Part shown: positions 10,561 through 21,746 of the stretch, in pieces | Layout: each line of letters opens with the position of its first letter | Numbering within the stretch: position 1 is the first letter of the stretch | Assembly (NCBI GenBank): GCA_019925095.2 | Contig: CM034391.1 | Coordinates: forward strand, 6,848,551 to 6,912,550 | Direction: 5' to 3' | DNA length: 64,000 nt | From: Dendrolimus kikuchii | Taxonomy: Eukaryota; Arthropoda; Insecta; Lepidoptera; Lasiocampidae | Made by a program: the position numbers and the translations under genes | Notes under the pieces: generated by a model | Told to the model about the DNA's origin: nothing | The model's database searches: none | The model's input: only the letters and a program-made list of their open reading frames with translations

Positions 10561-11035
10561 CCTCAATTGGATTTCCTCTGGCTTAAAAAAACAAATAAAA
10601 AAGGGGTAGTAAGCACACATCTTGGACGAGAGCGGGGGCGTCGAACCATAGCTCCGCCTTCGGATAGACTAAAACTCTGATGCTGGGATGGCCTAGATAA
10701 CCTCCAGCAAAGATGGATGCGTCACCTTCGGCGCGAGCAAATCTCTAGGGAAGCGTTCCCACAGTTCAGCGTTCAGAGGAGAGCGCGTCGTGTTCCGGGT
10801 ACGCTTATCCCTCCTCCCGTGAGTCGTAACACTTGGCTGCCGCACGCTGGATAGAGATAGGGCAGGGCCCCGCCTGTCAGGATACGTGGAGTTGTTCGAT
10901 CTTCTGCTTTCTCATTGCCCTGATATAAGGCCAGGTACGCAATACCTCAATATTGCTGACCTCGCCCGAGTGAGGGATACCCACTAAAACCCCTCGGAGT
11001 TTTAGTGGATATCCTTAACTGATATCCTTGACTAT
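10561..11035. mobile_element. Further R1-like retroelement remnant with a 3'-UTR hairpin
   Basis: GC-rich sequence continues past the element above. At 10975-10990 and 10999-11014 the family motif occurs as an inverted pair: ggatacccactaaaac against gttttagtggatatcc, a 16-bp stem with one mismatch. Two copies of the same 3'-UTR motif in opposite orientation suggest two fragments abut head to head here. Confidence 0.4.
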
Positions 11036-11039
11036 TTTT

Positions 11040-11400
11040 TTAATCACAAATTTTAAACACAAAGTAAATAAAAGAAGTCCAAATACCGAAAAGGTAATAA
11101 AATGTGTGTCTACAGGGCTGCAGGTATGAATTTGTCTTTGTCGGCACCTTAGGTCGTAACAGTATTGAAAGGAAGAAAATTATTATTTTAAGAAATAGCG
11201 ACGCACTTACATTCTTTTCATCTGAATAAAAAATAACATGTTTTGAGAAATTGTGCACCATATAGAAATAAAATAAATATTGTAATTGAAAAGCTAGCTT
11301 CAGAACGGTTTCACGAGGCAACGTTCCCAATAGACTGACTGTGTTGCCTTGTTGAATGGCAATGCTAATAAGTTGTCCGAGGTACAACATAGACCCGCCT
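11040..11400 (-). mobile_element. Fragments of two repeats, including the 3' coding end of the RPDG-type element
   Basis: On the minus strand 11390-11290 reads YLGQLISIAIQQGNTVSLLG. This corresponds to YFAQQISIAIQRGNAASILG at about 18.63 kb and to a third remnant at 49.06 kb. The plus-strand stretch 11060-11145 (aaagaagtccaaat, aaggtaataaa, ttgtcggca) recurs at 56848-56928, so a second repeat is joined to it. Confidence 0.5.
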
Positions 11401-12850
11401 TTTGTTCGCGTGAGACATCAACTAGACGTTTGTCTATAACAAGCAGAATATAAGAAAAAAAATCCTTACAATATTCAACAATATATTTTAAAACAGCATT
11501 GATTTCAGGTCAATAACCGTTCGTTCAAGTACAAAATGTCCGACCTTTTGCAGTACAAACGCATCTCAAAGAAATGTCATGTGTTGGGCAATTGATTAAA
11601 GTACAATAAGTTTCAAGCACATGCTTATATAATATAATATTTTATGACAAGGGTTACTGGTATGTATTTTTCAACATGTCAAAGATGGACATATCATGCA
11701 AAGATGGGTTATATGAATTTATACTGTGTAATATGTGTAAGTTAGTGGAAAGGTTAATTCCTGATAAGTAATTAGCTGTTAGTTTCGGAAAACATTTTGA
11801 TCCTGTACTTTTCGGGAAAATATTTAAATCCCAGAAGGAACATGTATTCTTCGACCCCGAAGAAATGAAACACATTGTAAAAAAAAAAGTTTTAAATGTA
11901 TAGATCTGTTAAATGTTTTAAATATAAACATAATTATATGTTACTGGTTTGTAATTTGTGAGGCCTATACTTCAATTTATAAGCTATGGCCTGCAAACCT
12001 GTGAATCTTCCCTTGTTCGGTGTTATAGAATACTTCTACTTTGGTTTAAAGTCTTGGATTAAACCAAAGAGTGCGAGCCGTGTCCAATCTCCAACAAAGA
12101 GTTTTTAGTGTGATTAATAAAGCTTAGGGCTGGTCACAATATACTTTTTTTAAATTTGGAACATAGATGTTCTTTAGGTTTTTTTTTGTCTGATTTTTTC
12201 TCTCCATATAAACCATCATGTATACGCACGTGTAGTTTAATTGTTTAAATAAAACTGCTATTCATTACTATGCTGGCACTAAAATCTTTAACAATTTAAA
12301 AACGGTCATTTATAATATTGAATGATCATTTTTAGATATTTTTCTGTGTTAGTTGGAAAGTTTGTTTCAAATGGTTCCGAAACGGCTTAAAGAATTTTAA
12401 TGATAATTTCAGGGTTAAAAACATAAATTTTATGATAATTTTCCATGTATTTCACATTTCAATGTCTTGCAGGGTTCAGAAGATATGAATAAAGTCCAAT
12501 TCCCGCGCGAACAAAGTCATAGCCAGTATGTATTTTTTTTTTGTTGACACTAATTATACATTACACACATTAATGCTAGTAGTACCTAAATGAAATATAC
12601 ATAATGAATAAAAACATAATAAGACATAATGACATCCTTTTGCAGATTGAAATGCTTAGGAATGATTTGCATCAAATTTCGTAAATAATTATCGTGCGCT
12701 AGTTTTTTTCATTCATTGTGTTTTACGTTTATTGCTTAATTTATTAACACATCAGAAGTTGGAGTAAGTGAACTGTAAGTTGATGGTACAAAGAGTATCT
12801 TTATATTTTCATACTTTCGTTTCTAACTTCAATCTCAATTAAATTTTTAT
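11401..12850. other. Intergenic, no gene seen
   Basis: AT-rich sequence with no spliced or single-exon gene that I can support. The short open frames (for example 73 codons at 11654-11875 minus) show no motifs or biased composition. Confidence 0.6.
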
Positions 12851-12857
12851 TATTGCC

Positions 12858-13080
12858 AAGCTGGCAAACAGGCAAATGGCCCATCTGATGGAAAGCGGTT
12901 ACCGTCGCTTAGTGACATTTGTAATACCAGAGACGAAGACAACGCGTTGCCAGCCTTTAAAATGGGATAGAGATGATGGGATAAGAAGGATGGCATAGAA
13001 AGGATGGGATAGAGAGAATGATAGGGGAATGGAATAGGGAGAGGAGGAAGTGGGTCATTGGGAATCTCACTCATCGCACG
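12858..13080 (-). mobile_element. Diverged SINE 3' end followed by a G/A-rich repeat
   Basis: Bases 12858-12940 are a diverged minus-oriented copy of the poly(A) SINE terminus (ggcaaacaggcaaatggccc, then atctgatggaaagcggttac). Bases 12960-13080 repeat gatgggata-type units (gatgggataagaaggatgg, gatgggatagagagaatg) and end with aatctcactc, matching the tail at 430-530. Confidence 0.5.
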
Positions 13081-13680
13081 AAATACTGTTACCTCAAGGC
13101 TACCGTTTCAGGCCGATATTCTGTGAGAGCGTGGTGTCACACCGATCGCTCCGGCCCTAAGAGCTATAATCAAGATAATGATTTCAGCATAGCACTACCA
13201 CTGCGGAATCAATTAGAATATGATTATTCTAGTAATTTTAAAATTTAACGCAACGAGAATTTATGTTATTTTATTTCGCTGACTTTTTATGTTACATATA
13301 AACCAGCAAATAAGTAAATTAAGTAACTATAAGTATTTTAGTGGCTAAATTTAAGCAGGCCTTCAATGCACTTCGACCAGATGCGTCAAGTTATTCAAGT
13401 AAAAACGAATTCCTAACCTACTTTTAACTTGTTCACCATGACTTATTACTGAACTTTTGGAGATTCAATGAAAATATTTTTTTTAGTATATAGTTGGTCA
13501 TATTGTAGAGACAACTGATCAATTTGTCACCTATGAGACCTTTTTGATCTTTTTACGGTTTCATAGCCGTTTCGGCAACAATATAACCTTTATAAATGTA
13601 TCATGTGCGTTTGTTCCGATGTCTGTGTTTGAAAAACTGATAATTTGATTTATAATCATCTAGTAGATATATACCTAATT

Positions 13681-13746
13681 GTGTATATACCTACACAAGG
13701 GAACTGGCGTGAAGTTATGTATGTATGTATGTATGTGTATATACCT
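13681..13746 (-). mobile_element. 42-bp retroelement 3'-end insertion with 12-bp target-site duplication
   Basis: The 12-mer gtgtatatacct flanks the insert perfectly (13681-13692 and 13735-13746). The insert 13693-13734 contains agggaactggcgtgaagtt followed by (atgt)n, which is the extreme 3' end of the family present at 60639-60808. It looks like an extremely 5'-truncated target-primed insertion. Confidence 0.7.
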
Positions 13747-13929
13747 GATTTGTGGTCTGCCAGAGTATGTATGTCAGAATAGAGGAATGTGGAAGGAAAA
13801 GATATTATGCGGACCCCAAGTAATTGGGAGAAGGTAAAAGAAGAAAAGAGAGAGAGGTGGAATCTGGCAAGTAAGTGTATTGTATAAATTATAATGCCGG
13901 TACACATTACTGTCGTACTGTACTTTTGC

Positions 13930-14105
13930 CGGCCTACCTCACTACAAGGCAAAGGCTTCGGGTTCGATAACTGACATGGTAAATTATGGAAACATATATT
14001 CCGTTATTTACTAGAGTCTGGGTGTCTGGAATCGGCCCCAGAGTAGTTGTACATTACCCATAACACAAGCGTAACTTGCTTAATTCGGGGATATACAATG
14101 TGTGT
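13930..14105 (+). mobile_element. tRNA-derived SINE, copy 1 (family E)
   Basis: A B-box-like cgggttcgataac is followed by a body shared with 43396-43565: agagtctgggtgtctggaatcgg, acattacccataacacaagcg, taacttgctta, gatatacaatgtgtg. An RNA polymerase III promoter remnant and a shared tail identify a SINE. The A-box region is weak. Confidence 0.6.
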
Positions 14106-14919
14106 GTTTGTCTCCCGCATTTTTTTAGTGTAGGTAAAAAATCTTCCCACTCGGTTTTTGATCTATAAAAACATTATGAAAAATTAGGACCGTCAAAAAT
14201 ATGTTTTAAATAATAAAACGTCAAAAAGCAAGAGAAGATTTAGGAACTTGTATAACGATATTTTTCTTCTGTGTTTGCAGCCACCAATTTTCAATCTTAT
14301 TCTGGTATATGTTTTCTATACGTTTGTCATTTTTTTGCATCATATATAATTGCATGTGACGGTCTTTCCAAACTTATCTAATGGAATGTTAGTTAATTCA
14401 TAATTAAATGTTCTGGAAACATTACTTATTACAAATTCGTAAAAGTATTCGTGCAGCTATTATATAATACAGTATTATAAAGTTTTTGATAAACAAGTAT
14501 AATTAACAAAGTAGTACTAATGAATATAGTGTACAATATTAATGTACATAGACTTCGTTATATTGTACTTTTTCATAAAATGAATTAAATATTTTAGAAT
14601 TATATCTGTTTGTATAAGAATAATAGTAGATTAATCTTATAAGGAACGTGCATTACGAAGGCACTGTTAACTGGTGGCGCAACACTGAATCTTTTTTCGG
14701 AAATAATGCTAGTACATTGGCATTTCATTTAATAAAATAATCACTTTAAAGAAATGAAAAATAACACTTAACTAAGTAATAATGTATTGTTGCATGTCTG
14801 GAGGCTCTTAAACATTAAAAAAAAGCAAATTATGTAAAATTCTATTACTTTTCCACGAATAGTACACGATGATTTCTTTTTTAGTTTGCTTGTCTGTTTA
14901 TAGGTTTGTTTCTTTGTTC

Positions 14920-15070
14920 AGGATTCACGTAAAAACTACTGGGCTGATTTCTATGCGGTTTTCGCTGATCAACAGCTAATTCTTACTAAAATGGCCACAT
15001 TAAAAAAAATTTAATTCAAATGTGATTTTTTCACTGACCGATAGCAAATTTTATGAAATAAAATGTGTGA
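14920..15070 (-). mobile_element. Non-LTR retroelement fragment, family B, inverted
   Basis: This is the reverse complement of the family-B motifs at 6730 and 48118: ttcacgtaaaaactactggg, then tctatgcggttttcgctgat. It is truncated. Confidence 0.55.
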
Positions 15071-15120
15071 TATTTTTTATCCCGGGAGCGATTTGTAGTT
15101 GTTTGGGTACTCACTTGCCA

Positions 15121-15217
15121 TGGTTATGTGATAAACGATAAAAGTGGATAAATGTAGTAAAAACATATGTAAGTGGTTATGTGATAAACGATAAAAGTGG
15201 ATAAATGTAGTAAAAAC
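15121..15217. repeat. Direct tandem duplication, 53-bp period
   Basis: Bases 15121-15164 (tggttatgtgataaacgata through gtagtaaaaaca) recur exactly from 15174. There are only two copies, the second ending near 15217 at the start of a retroelement fragment. Confidence 0.85.
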
Positions 15218-15345
15218 ACCCTCCGCTAGTGCACGATCAATTTGATCATGGAAGGTGTGTCGTGGCCTTCCACGACTTCTGCATCCATCCACTTTTGCAT
15301 TGTATATCTGTTTAGTCATTCTTTCATCATGCATTCTAATAATGT
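15218..15345 (-). mobile_element. Internal fragment of an RTE-like element ORF
   Basis: On the minus strand it encodes ERMTKQIYNAKVDGCRSRGR followed by PRHTFHDQIDRALAEG. This is almost the same peptide as at 48370-48475 plus. The rest of the 3' end seen at 48 kb and 60.7 kb is missing, and the fragment joins the 53-bp duplication instead. Confidence 0.6.
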
Positions 15346-15398
15346 TATTTGTAAAAATAGTCTAGTTTTGAATGTAGTACTACTATTCAATACAATCT

Positions 15399-15974
15399 AA
15401 TCTGAAAAAAAATTAACTCTGTTGGCTCAGCGACCCAAAGTAAGTCTTGGCCTCCGAAACGAGAGTATGCCACTTTCCTCTGTCTTGCGCAGTGTCTTGC
15501 CAGTTGTGGGCTTGTAGTGTAGTCAGGTCAGCTTCCACTCTATCCTTCCAGCGATACTTGGGACGACCAGCCGGTCGCTGACCGACTGATCGCCTCAAGT
15601 GTGCTTTCTTCACTCCCTGATCCTCTTCCATCCGCTCTACATGACCGAGCCAGTGGAGACGGTGAGACGGTTTTATCTCCTCAATTATGTTGGGCTCGGC
15701 CATGAAGTCTTCTATTTCGGAGTTGGTTCGGACCCTCCAGCTGCCATCTCCTTTTATTGTTGGGCCCAAGATTATTCTGAGAACCTTCTTCCCTGTGACC
15801 AACAATTGGTTCTCCTCCTTCAGTGTCAGTGTCCAGGTCTCACAGCCGTACATCAAAATTGGTCTATTGACAGTTTTGTAGACGAGAATTTTAGTTTTCC
15901 TACTTAGGAGCCTGGACACTAACACCTTATGTAAGGCAGCACTGCACCTGAGGGCATTTTGAACAAATCTGAAA
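15399..15974 (-). pseudogene. 5'-truncated non-LTR reverse transcriptase C-terminus (RTE/craniofacial-development-protein-2-like type)
   Basis: On the minus strand an open frame of about 185 codons ends at 15413. It carries the typical C-terminal wording of this group: LLSRKTKILVYKTVNRPILM, YGCETWTLTLKEENQLL, RLHWLGHVERM, RPAGRPKYRWKDRVEADL, and DRGKWHTLVSEAKTYFG. The nonamer aatctgaaa flanks it at 15399-15407 and 15966-15974, consistent with a target-site duplication around a truncated copy. The catalytic RT core and endonuclease are absent, so it is a dead fragment, although this part of the frame is unbroken. Confidence 0.8.
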
Positions 15975-17250
15975 GCAACATAATTTTGTTTCAGAATATA
16001 GACTGTTAAATATAAAATATTGAACTTAAAAACGAGTTCAGAAAATACTTTACAGTTGGTTTGATTTCATAAACGTTAGAAATCTTAATTTGAGCTACAA
16101 ATTTTGCCAAACATTACTGCATTTTCATGATTTCTAACTGTTTCTTCTACTCCTAAGAAATGCCCAGAATCGGAAGAATTTTTGGCCTCTAGACATATTG
16201 TGGCCCGCTGACGATTATTATTAACCAGCCGGAGCCTATGTTTTATGACTTTAATCATAATAAAATTTATTTAAATATATTGTAAACATTGAAGGCAACA
16301 CGACGACAGATCTAAAAAAATATTTTTTAAACCGCACTGTGGCTCTGGTGTCGGTTTGTGCTGCCACCTACAATAGTTCGCGCACGTTCCATATGCTTAT
16401 TATATTAATACGTTAAGCAAAAACTTTGTATCCCTTTTTACGAAAATTGCATGGACGGAGGTGTATGAAATTTCGCACACTTATAGTTTATATAGAGAAG
16501 GAGTGCAGAATGCTAATATTTAAAAAAATATGCATAAAAATACATTAAATCAATAAAAAAACATTACACACCCTACCATGTATTTGACATACACACGCAT
16601 ACATATTTTTTTATTTATTGTTAAAGTCAAATTAACAGTGTAATTTTGACAACCGAACCTTAATAATGTTCAAACTTATAATTTAAATTAATTATGGGTA
16701 AATTTCGACCGCTGGGCGACCAGTAGTACTTATAAAAATATAAAAAGGACTCAGTTTAGATGTTTGATTCTTAGATTTTCGGGACCTTGAACTTGAAAAT
16801 GAATTGATGAAAATAAAACTAATAAATAAATAGTGTATTATTTACAAATCACAGCCGACATCTGGAATCGATATAGACTACTAGACATCATCGCATTGAC
16901 TACGTAGCAGTATAATTATTCAATGATAAGCATTGAGTAATAATATGTAAGTTAATACATATTGTTACAATATCATTTATTATAGGTACACGGTAAATAA
17001 ACAAAATTAAACTTTATCTGTACAAAAAATCAATTACGTCTCGATGATTTTATGAAGAAAGATTTTTGATTAGTTCAGCACTATGTTGAAGTTCAAAGAG
17101 GGGCGAATCTTCTGAGCGCGTCATTGGCCACAACAACGAGTGTTTTAAAACTCATGCTAAATCATTCATTTTTGGCTACTATATCTATACTCATTATTGT
17201 TATCAACAAGGCTTGAAACAGAAAAATCCTTAAGTAAATAGGACTTTAAA
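15975..17250. other. AT-rich intergenic, no gene seen
   Basis: No exon or gene that I can support. A GC-richer patch near 16325-16395 (gtggctctggtgtcgg, gttcgcgcacgtt) may be an old transposon remnant. Confidence 0.55.
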
Positions 17251-17269
17251 TAAACCTGGTTGCGGTCAT

Positions 17270-17540
17270 TAAAGAGCTCGGGAGATTCACCCAGAAGTCT
17301 TTTTTTTATCGCTGTATAGGTTCACGTTCGACCATTATCTCGCTCGTTTTGAGCGGAGATATGGTCTAAGATCGAGCACGCTTACCTAGAAGTTACGTAT
17401 TCACACGAGACTTGAAGACACCCAGGTTGTAGGTTTCGGGAAAAACAGACTACGGCAGTTAGTTCCACTCCTTTGCGGTGCGCATAATGAAGATAAGCTT
17501 AAAAGTGCTTTGTTCTCTTCGAACAACAACTAAGTATGAG
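17270..17540 (-). pseudogene. C-terminal remnant of a second non-LTR reverse transcriptase
   Basis: One minus-strand frame reads MRTAKEWN, a stop, then LP, a stop, SVFPETYNLGVFKSRVN, then LLGKRA. The pattern RTAxxWNSLPxxVFPxxYNLxxFKxRVNxxLL is the familiar C-terminal end of many insect non-LTR RTs. It is interrupted by stops and is a decayed fragment. Confidence 0.55.
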
Positions 17541-17884
17541 GTCTTTTGCAACTTGACGAAATGTTAATTGAATCGATCGATCGTATGATAAAAGGAAGTT
17601 GGTCGCGACAGCACAAAAATTTTGTTCGCAAGCAACGTCCATTCATGAATATTAAATGAAAAATACCGTTTTATTTCTACTTAATATTAGTGTACAAAAT
17701 CGTTGTATGCTTTTAAATTGCTTAGGAAACTAATAACATGTGTTTAAATGTTATGATTATTACGATAGTAGGTAAGTGTTGCTGAGCCATCTCATTGTAA
17801 GGCTGTAATTTGCAAAAAATATACGATATTGGACCACGTACATTCGAATTTTATTTTGAGGCAAAAAGGTCTACCTTTCATCGA

Positions 17885-17960
17885 AAGTATGTATACATAC
17901 ATAATATTGTAAAATTAATTGAATTTTACATATACATAATATTGTAAAATTCATGATAAT
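17885..17960. repeat. Short tandem duplication
   Basis: The phrase catacataatattgtaaaatt occurs near 17898 and, as catataca-variant, again near 17930. The intervening sequence is AT-rich. Confidence 0.5.
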
Positions 17961-18049
17961 CGGTTCATGTGGCTTACGCTGCACGAATATATTCCGTGGA
18001 ATTTACCCCATTTTCTAGTATAAAAAGTATGTTATATTATAGAATTTAC

Positions 18050-18745
18050 TCTGCAGGCACACCCATCCTTCAATACAGGCACAATCCTAGACCATTCTAC
18101 ATTTCGATTAGCTGCGAGCCTTCACTTGGAGGCTCCATGTTGTGTATGCCATCGTTGCCAGTGTGGGAGTATGGTGGACCCGTATGGACACCACGGATTA
18201 GCATGTTTACATAGTGTTGGTCGAAGATCTCGCCATGCCAACTTCAATGACATCATCCGCCGGGCTCTTGTCAGCGTCGGCGTACCGGCCGTATTAGAAC
18301 CGAATGGCTTGGTACGCGACGATGGCAAGAGACCGGATGGTATGTCACTTATTCCTTGGAAGATGGGATGGGGTTTGGGACGCGACATGTGTACACACTC
18401 TAGCCCCGTCACATCTTCCAATGACTGAGTTAGAGGCTGGCAACGCTGCTTCAAAAGCTGAAGCTCTCAAACGGCGCAAATATGGAACCTTAGGAAGGGG
18501 TTACATCTTTGTGCCGTTTGGAGTTGAAACATTAGGTCCGTGGGGTCCGTCGGCAAAGAGTTTCTTCAAAGAGATTTGTAAGAAACTCTTTGATACCACC
18601 CGTGATCAGAAGGCTGGCTCATATTTCGCCCAACAAATAAGCATCGCCATACAGCGCGGCAATGCAGCCAGCATTCTGGGCACGCTCCCATCTAGCAGCG
18701 ATTTGTTACACAGTCTCCAATCGCTTGTACTGTATATTAAATAAC
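18050..18745 (+). pseudogene. Frameshifted fragment of a transposable-element ORF with GHHGLAC and RPDG motifs
   Basis: Two overlapping frames together give one protein-like region. The first (18126-18428) has CCVCHRCQCGSMVDPYGHHG with LAC, GRRSRHANFNDIIRRALVS, and KRPDGMSLIPWKMG. The second (18304-18744) continues with a VWDATCVHTLAPSHLPMTE-like stretch, VETLGPWGPSAKSFF, and YFAQQISIAIQRGNAASILG. A frameshift near 18360-18400 joins them. The Cys/His cluster followed by RPDG, then W-DATC, recalls a zinc-binding plus PD-(D/E)XK-like nuclease layout. That is inference. Related remnants occur at 11.3 kb and 49.06 kb, which marks it as repetitive rather than a host gene. Confidence 0.6.
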
Positions 18746-19139
18746 AATAATCCCTATTAATTAATATTATAAAAATACATAGAATTTACATATTATACTA
18801 CTTATATTAGTTAGTATCTAAGGCCGTAAAAACTAAAGAAACAAATATCTAAAGTAATCTAAACGGAGTCGCTTTTACATTTATATTTCAATATACATCT
18901 AATGAGAGCGGGTATCATATTGCTGAGTTTCAATGTTCCCATTACCTATCCATTAATTTGTCTTATTACTGGTTAAAATTTGACATGAACTTCATACAAG
19001 TAACAAAGTTCCCATCAGGGATAAAGTAAAATAATGGATAGTAAGATATATAACCGGGCGTCCGGTTTGTATTTGAGTTGTATTATATTGTACAAAAACA
19101 CCTGAGTAATTCTATAAATGAAATTTAATTTATATTAAA

Positions 19140-19200
19140 CTAGAGTTTTCCCTGCGGCTGCGCCGCGTGAAAAACCCTTGGTAGTAATTCTATGTTACAC
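19140..19200 (+). repeat. Short fragment of retroelement family C
   Basis: It reads ttttccctgcggctgcgccg and cgtgaaaaaccc, the recognisable beginning of a very common lepidopteran 3'-end repeat. The remainder is missing. Confidence 0.45.
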
Positions 19201-19394
19201 TAAAAACTAAATCAGGTTTTTTTATATAATATATATAAACTTGTTTATATGTATTAGACCAAAAACTTTACTGTTTATTGTTCAATTCACTACAATAAAG
19301 AAGAAACTATGTCCATATAGTCTAAACAGTTGCCTCGAAAAACATAGAGATTTGAAGTAATACAATGAATGAATTGTTTCCTTTTTTTTTTTTT

Positions 19395-19712
19395 TGTTTT
19401 TTTTTATTGCAGGAGATCAGCAGACAGGCAGACGGCCCACTTGATGGAAAGCGGTTACCATCGCCTATGGACATTTGCAACACCAAAGGCGCTACAAATG
19501 CGCTGCTGCTCTCTTAAGGGAGACTGGATCCTGGTCACTAATGCCGGAACACAACTCAAGGTTGTTATGGCGACATACTTTAGAGCAGGGGTGGTAGCCA
19601 TCCAGTCGGGCAAATGCCCTACCACCTGGCTGTGGGTTGTTTTGTCGCCTCTTACGACAGGCCGCCCGGCCGCAGGAAATTGTGTTCTTTCTCCGTTCCT
19701 GCACGGATATAA
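19395..19712 (-). mobile_element. Poly(A) SINE-family copy, near full length, minus orientation
   Basis: A long T-run at 19383-19407 followed by attgcaggag is the reverse complement of the poly(A) terminus. The body runs to ggccgcccggccgcagg and gttcctgcacggat at about 19710. It is closely similar to 4361-4678 and 61132-61376. A 199-codon open frame crosses it and the next repeat and is not a gene. Confidence 0.75.
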
Positions 19713-19759
19713 TTCCTATGACAATGTATTTGTTAGTGAATTGAAAAAATGCGATTGCA

Positions 19760-20090
19760 GCGTCATCGGCAAGGTAATCTGTCTATTTTATGGAAACGAC
19801 ATTATTTATCGGGATAAAATGTATCCTAAGTGGCAACTCGGGTTACAAGCCAGCACTGTATCCAGTTTCGTTCATATATGTTCAGAAGTTTGCAAAAAAG
19901 ATGCGATCGCAGTGATATATTTTGCGCTATTTTCGTCTATCTTAAGGAAACCACGTTTACCGGGATAAAAAGTATCCTAAGTTAAGCCCCAGGATATAAG
20001 CTAGCTCTATGTCGAATTTCATTTAAAACCGTTCTGTAGTTTCACGTGATGCTCTAACAGACAGACAGACAGAAAGAGAGATGGATAAAA
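19760..20090 (+). mobile_element. Family C retroelement 3' region, partly duplicated, ending in a gaca microsatellite
   Basis: Motifs include tcgggataaaatgtatccta, then a second tccgggataaaaa-like copy near 19960, agctctatgtcgaatttcat, accgttctgtagtttcacgt, and (acag)n near 20060. The order matches the copies at 49240 (inverted), 52160 (inverted) and 59605. The presence of two ggataaaa blocks suggests an internal duplication or two insertions. Confidence 0.55.
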
Positions 20091-20944
20091 ATTAAAAAAA
20101 ATGTATTTTCAGAATGAAAGACGGAACAACAGGGTCCGAATTAGCCCCTTGATTTTTTCACATTTTTAAACGCAATGTACAAATTTGAACCATTTACAGG
20201 TTACCATTTATAGGTAGATTATATATTCTACTACACCGCTTTAGTGAAAATAAACATGAAAATTCAAATTATTCTATTCGCTATTCATATTAATTACAAA
20301 AAAACAAGATTTAGATTTAGCTTTTGTTTTAGCCACATAGTGTAATATATTAACGCTGACCAATTTCCGCATACTGCACATATCATGCGCTCGCGCAGAA
20401 AGGCAAGTAACACGGGGCTTACTTGTCAAAGATTAATAAATGGTTCCCTAAAATCATATTAATGGCCGGTCCCTATACCTTACCGACCGTTCATTTACCT
20501 ACTACTATCGGTTAAAATTTGACATATGCTCCATACAAGTTATGACAAAATTCAACCGATGATAAGGCAATCGAATGAATAGTAAGATATAGGAACTGGC
20601 CATAAGTAATACTACTTCTCTGTAATGGTATCAATCACTATACAAATGTGAAAGTGATTTTGTTTATATATCACTTTTTCATGATTTTCGGAATGAACTG
20701 ATTATCATGAAATTTGGTATATGTATATTTGTCAAACAATGACAATAATTATACTTAATAGTGAAAGGAGTTCAGAGACAAAGATTACGATTATATAGGA
20801 AGAAAAGCGACATTTCATATAGTGGATCTTGATAGGTTCGTGGATCTTGATCCTTTTAAACCCATCTTAAATGATCTAAATCTTTTAAAGATCTACTAAG
20901 TAATAAATAATTATTAGAAATATTACGAATTGCAAGGAAGTTGC

Positions 20945-21505
20945 CATAAATGTTAGAAGAAAACGCCCACGTTATGGAAACTGGTTACCGTCGCCTATAA
21001 ACATTTACAATATCAATGTGCTGCCAGCCTCGAAGGGGTACGAACCTGGCCACTTATACCAGAACACATTTCAAGGTTGCTATGGTGGCATGTACTTATT
21101 TATTTATTTGTCATTCGGCTTCGTTTTTATTTTTCTTTTTACGATGCTTTTCTCTTATATCTCATACATTTTCGTTAACTAACTTCCAAGTTGTTATTAT
21201 ATTTTTATTATAATCTGACTGTGTAAGGTTTATTATCTACTTGTATATCTATGTTTTTATATACACTTGTTTTTTATTATAATCTATTTCACTTAACGCT
21301 ATTGATCCATATACTTAAATATGTTAATAATGTTATTGATTGCGGTGCTTATTGAATGCCTTGGCGGCATGTGCTAGACTAGGGACGGTAGCCACCCAGC
21401 GGGAAAATGCATACCACCCTTGTAGTCGATTGTTTTGTCGCCTCTTATGACATGTCGACCGTTTGCAGGAATTAGTATTCATTCTCTGTTTTTACATGGA
21501 TAAAA
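20945..21505 (-). mobile_element. Diverged poly(A) SINE copy split by a 265-bp insertion
   Basis: Bases 20945-21096 match the SINE terminus and middle, and 21362-21505 resume it (gacggtagccaccca, cgcctcttatgacatg, gcaggaattagtattc). The halves are separated by AT-rich sequence flanked by tggtggcatgtact (21083-21096) and tggcggcatgtgct (21362-21375), a 14-bp direct repeat with two mismatches. The nested insert carries tattta repeats at its left edge. Confidence 0.6.
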
Positions 21506-21746
21506 GATTTATAAAAATCTCTAACCGCAAAAACTGTAGGGTGTTCAGTATTTTAACTTAAATTCGGTTCATCTGTTTAAATATTTATTCTTTGAAGCTT
21601 GAAACCAGCAGGCCTTCGGGTCGGCCGCGGACGGTCGACGACTTTGCGAATTCTTACCATCTTAGTCCTAAATATATATACACCCAGATGCACATTTAAT
21701 ATTTGTATATACAAGTTTTTCATAATATTTTCTTAAGTTTTCGCGA

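Noticed and set aside
15599..15907. 102-codon plus-strand frame
   Set aside because: Antisense shadow of the RT C-terminal fragment on the minus strand.
18126..18744. Two overlapping frames as host genes
   Set aside because: They are two halves of one frameshifted, repetitive element with further remnants at 11.3 and 49.06 kb.
19369..19968. 199-codon open frame on the plus strand
   Set aside because: It runs through a minus-oriented poly(A) SINE and into a family C repeat; the same peptide phrases recur at 61.1 kb, 36.9 kb and elsewhere as repeat translation.
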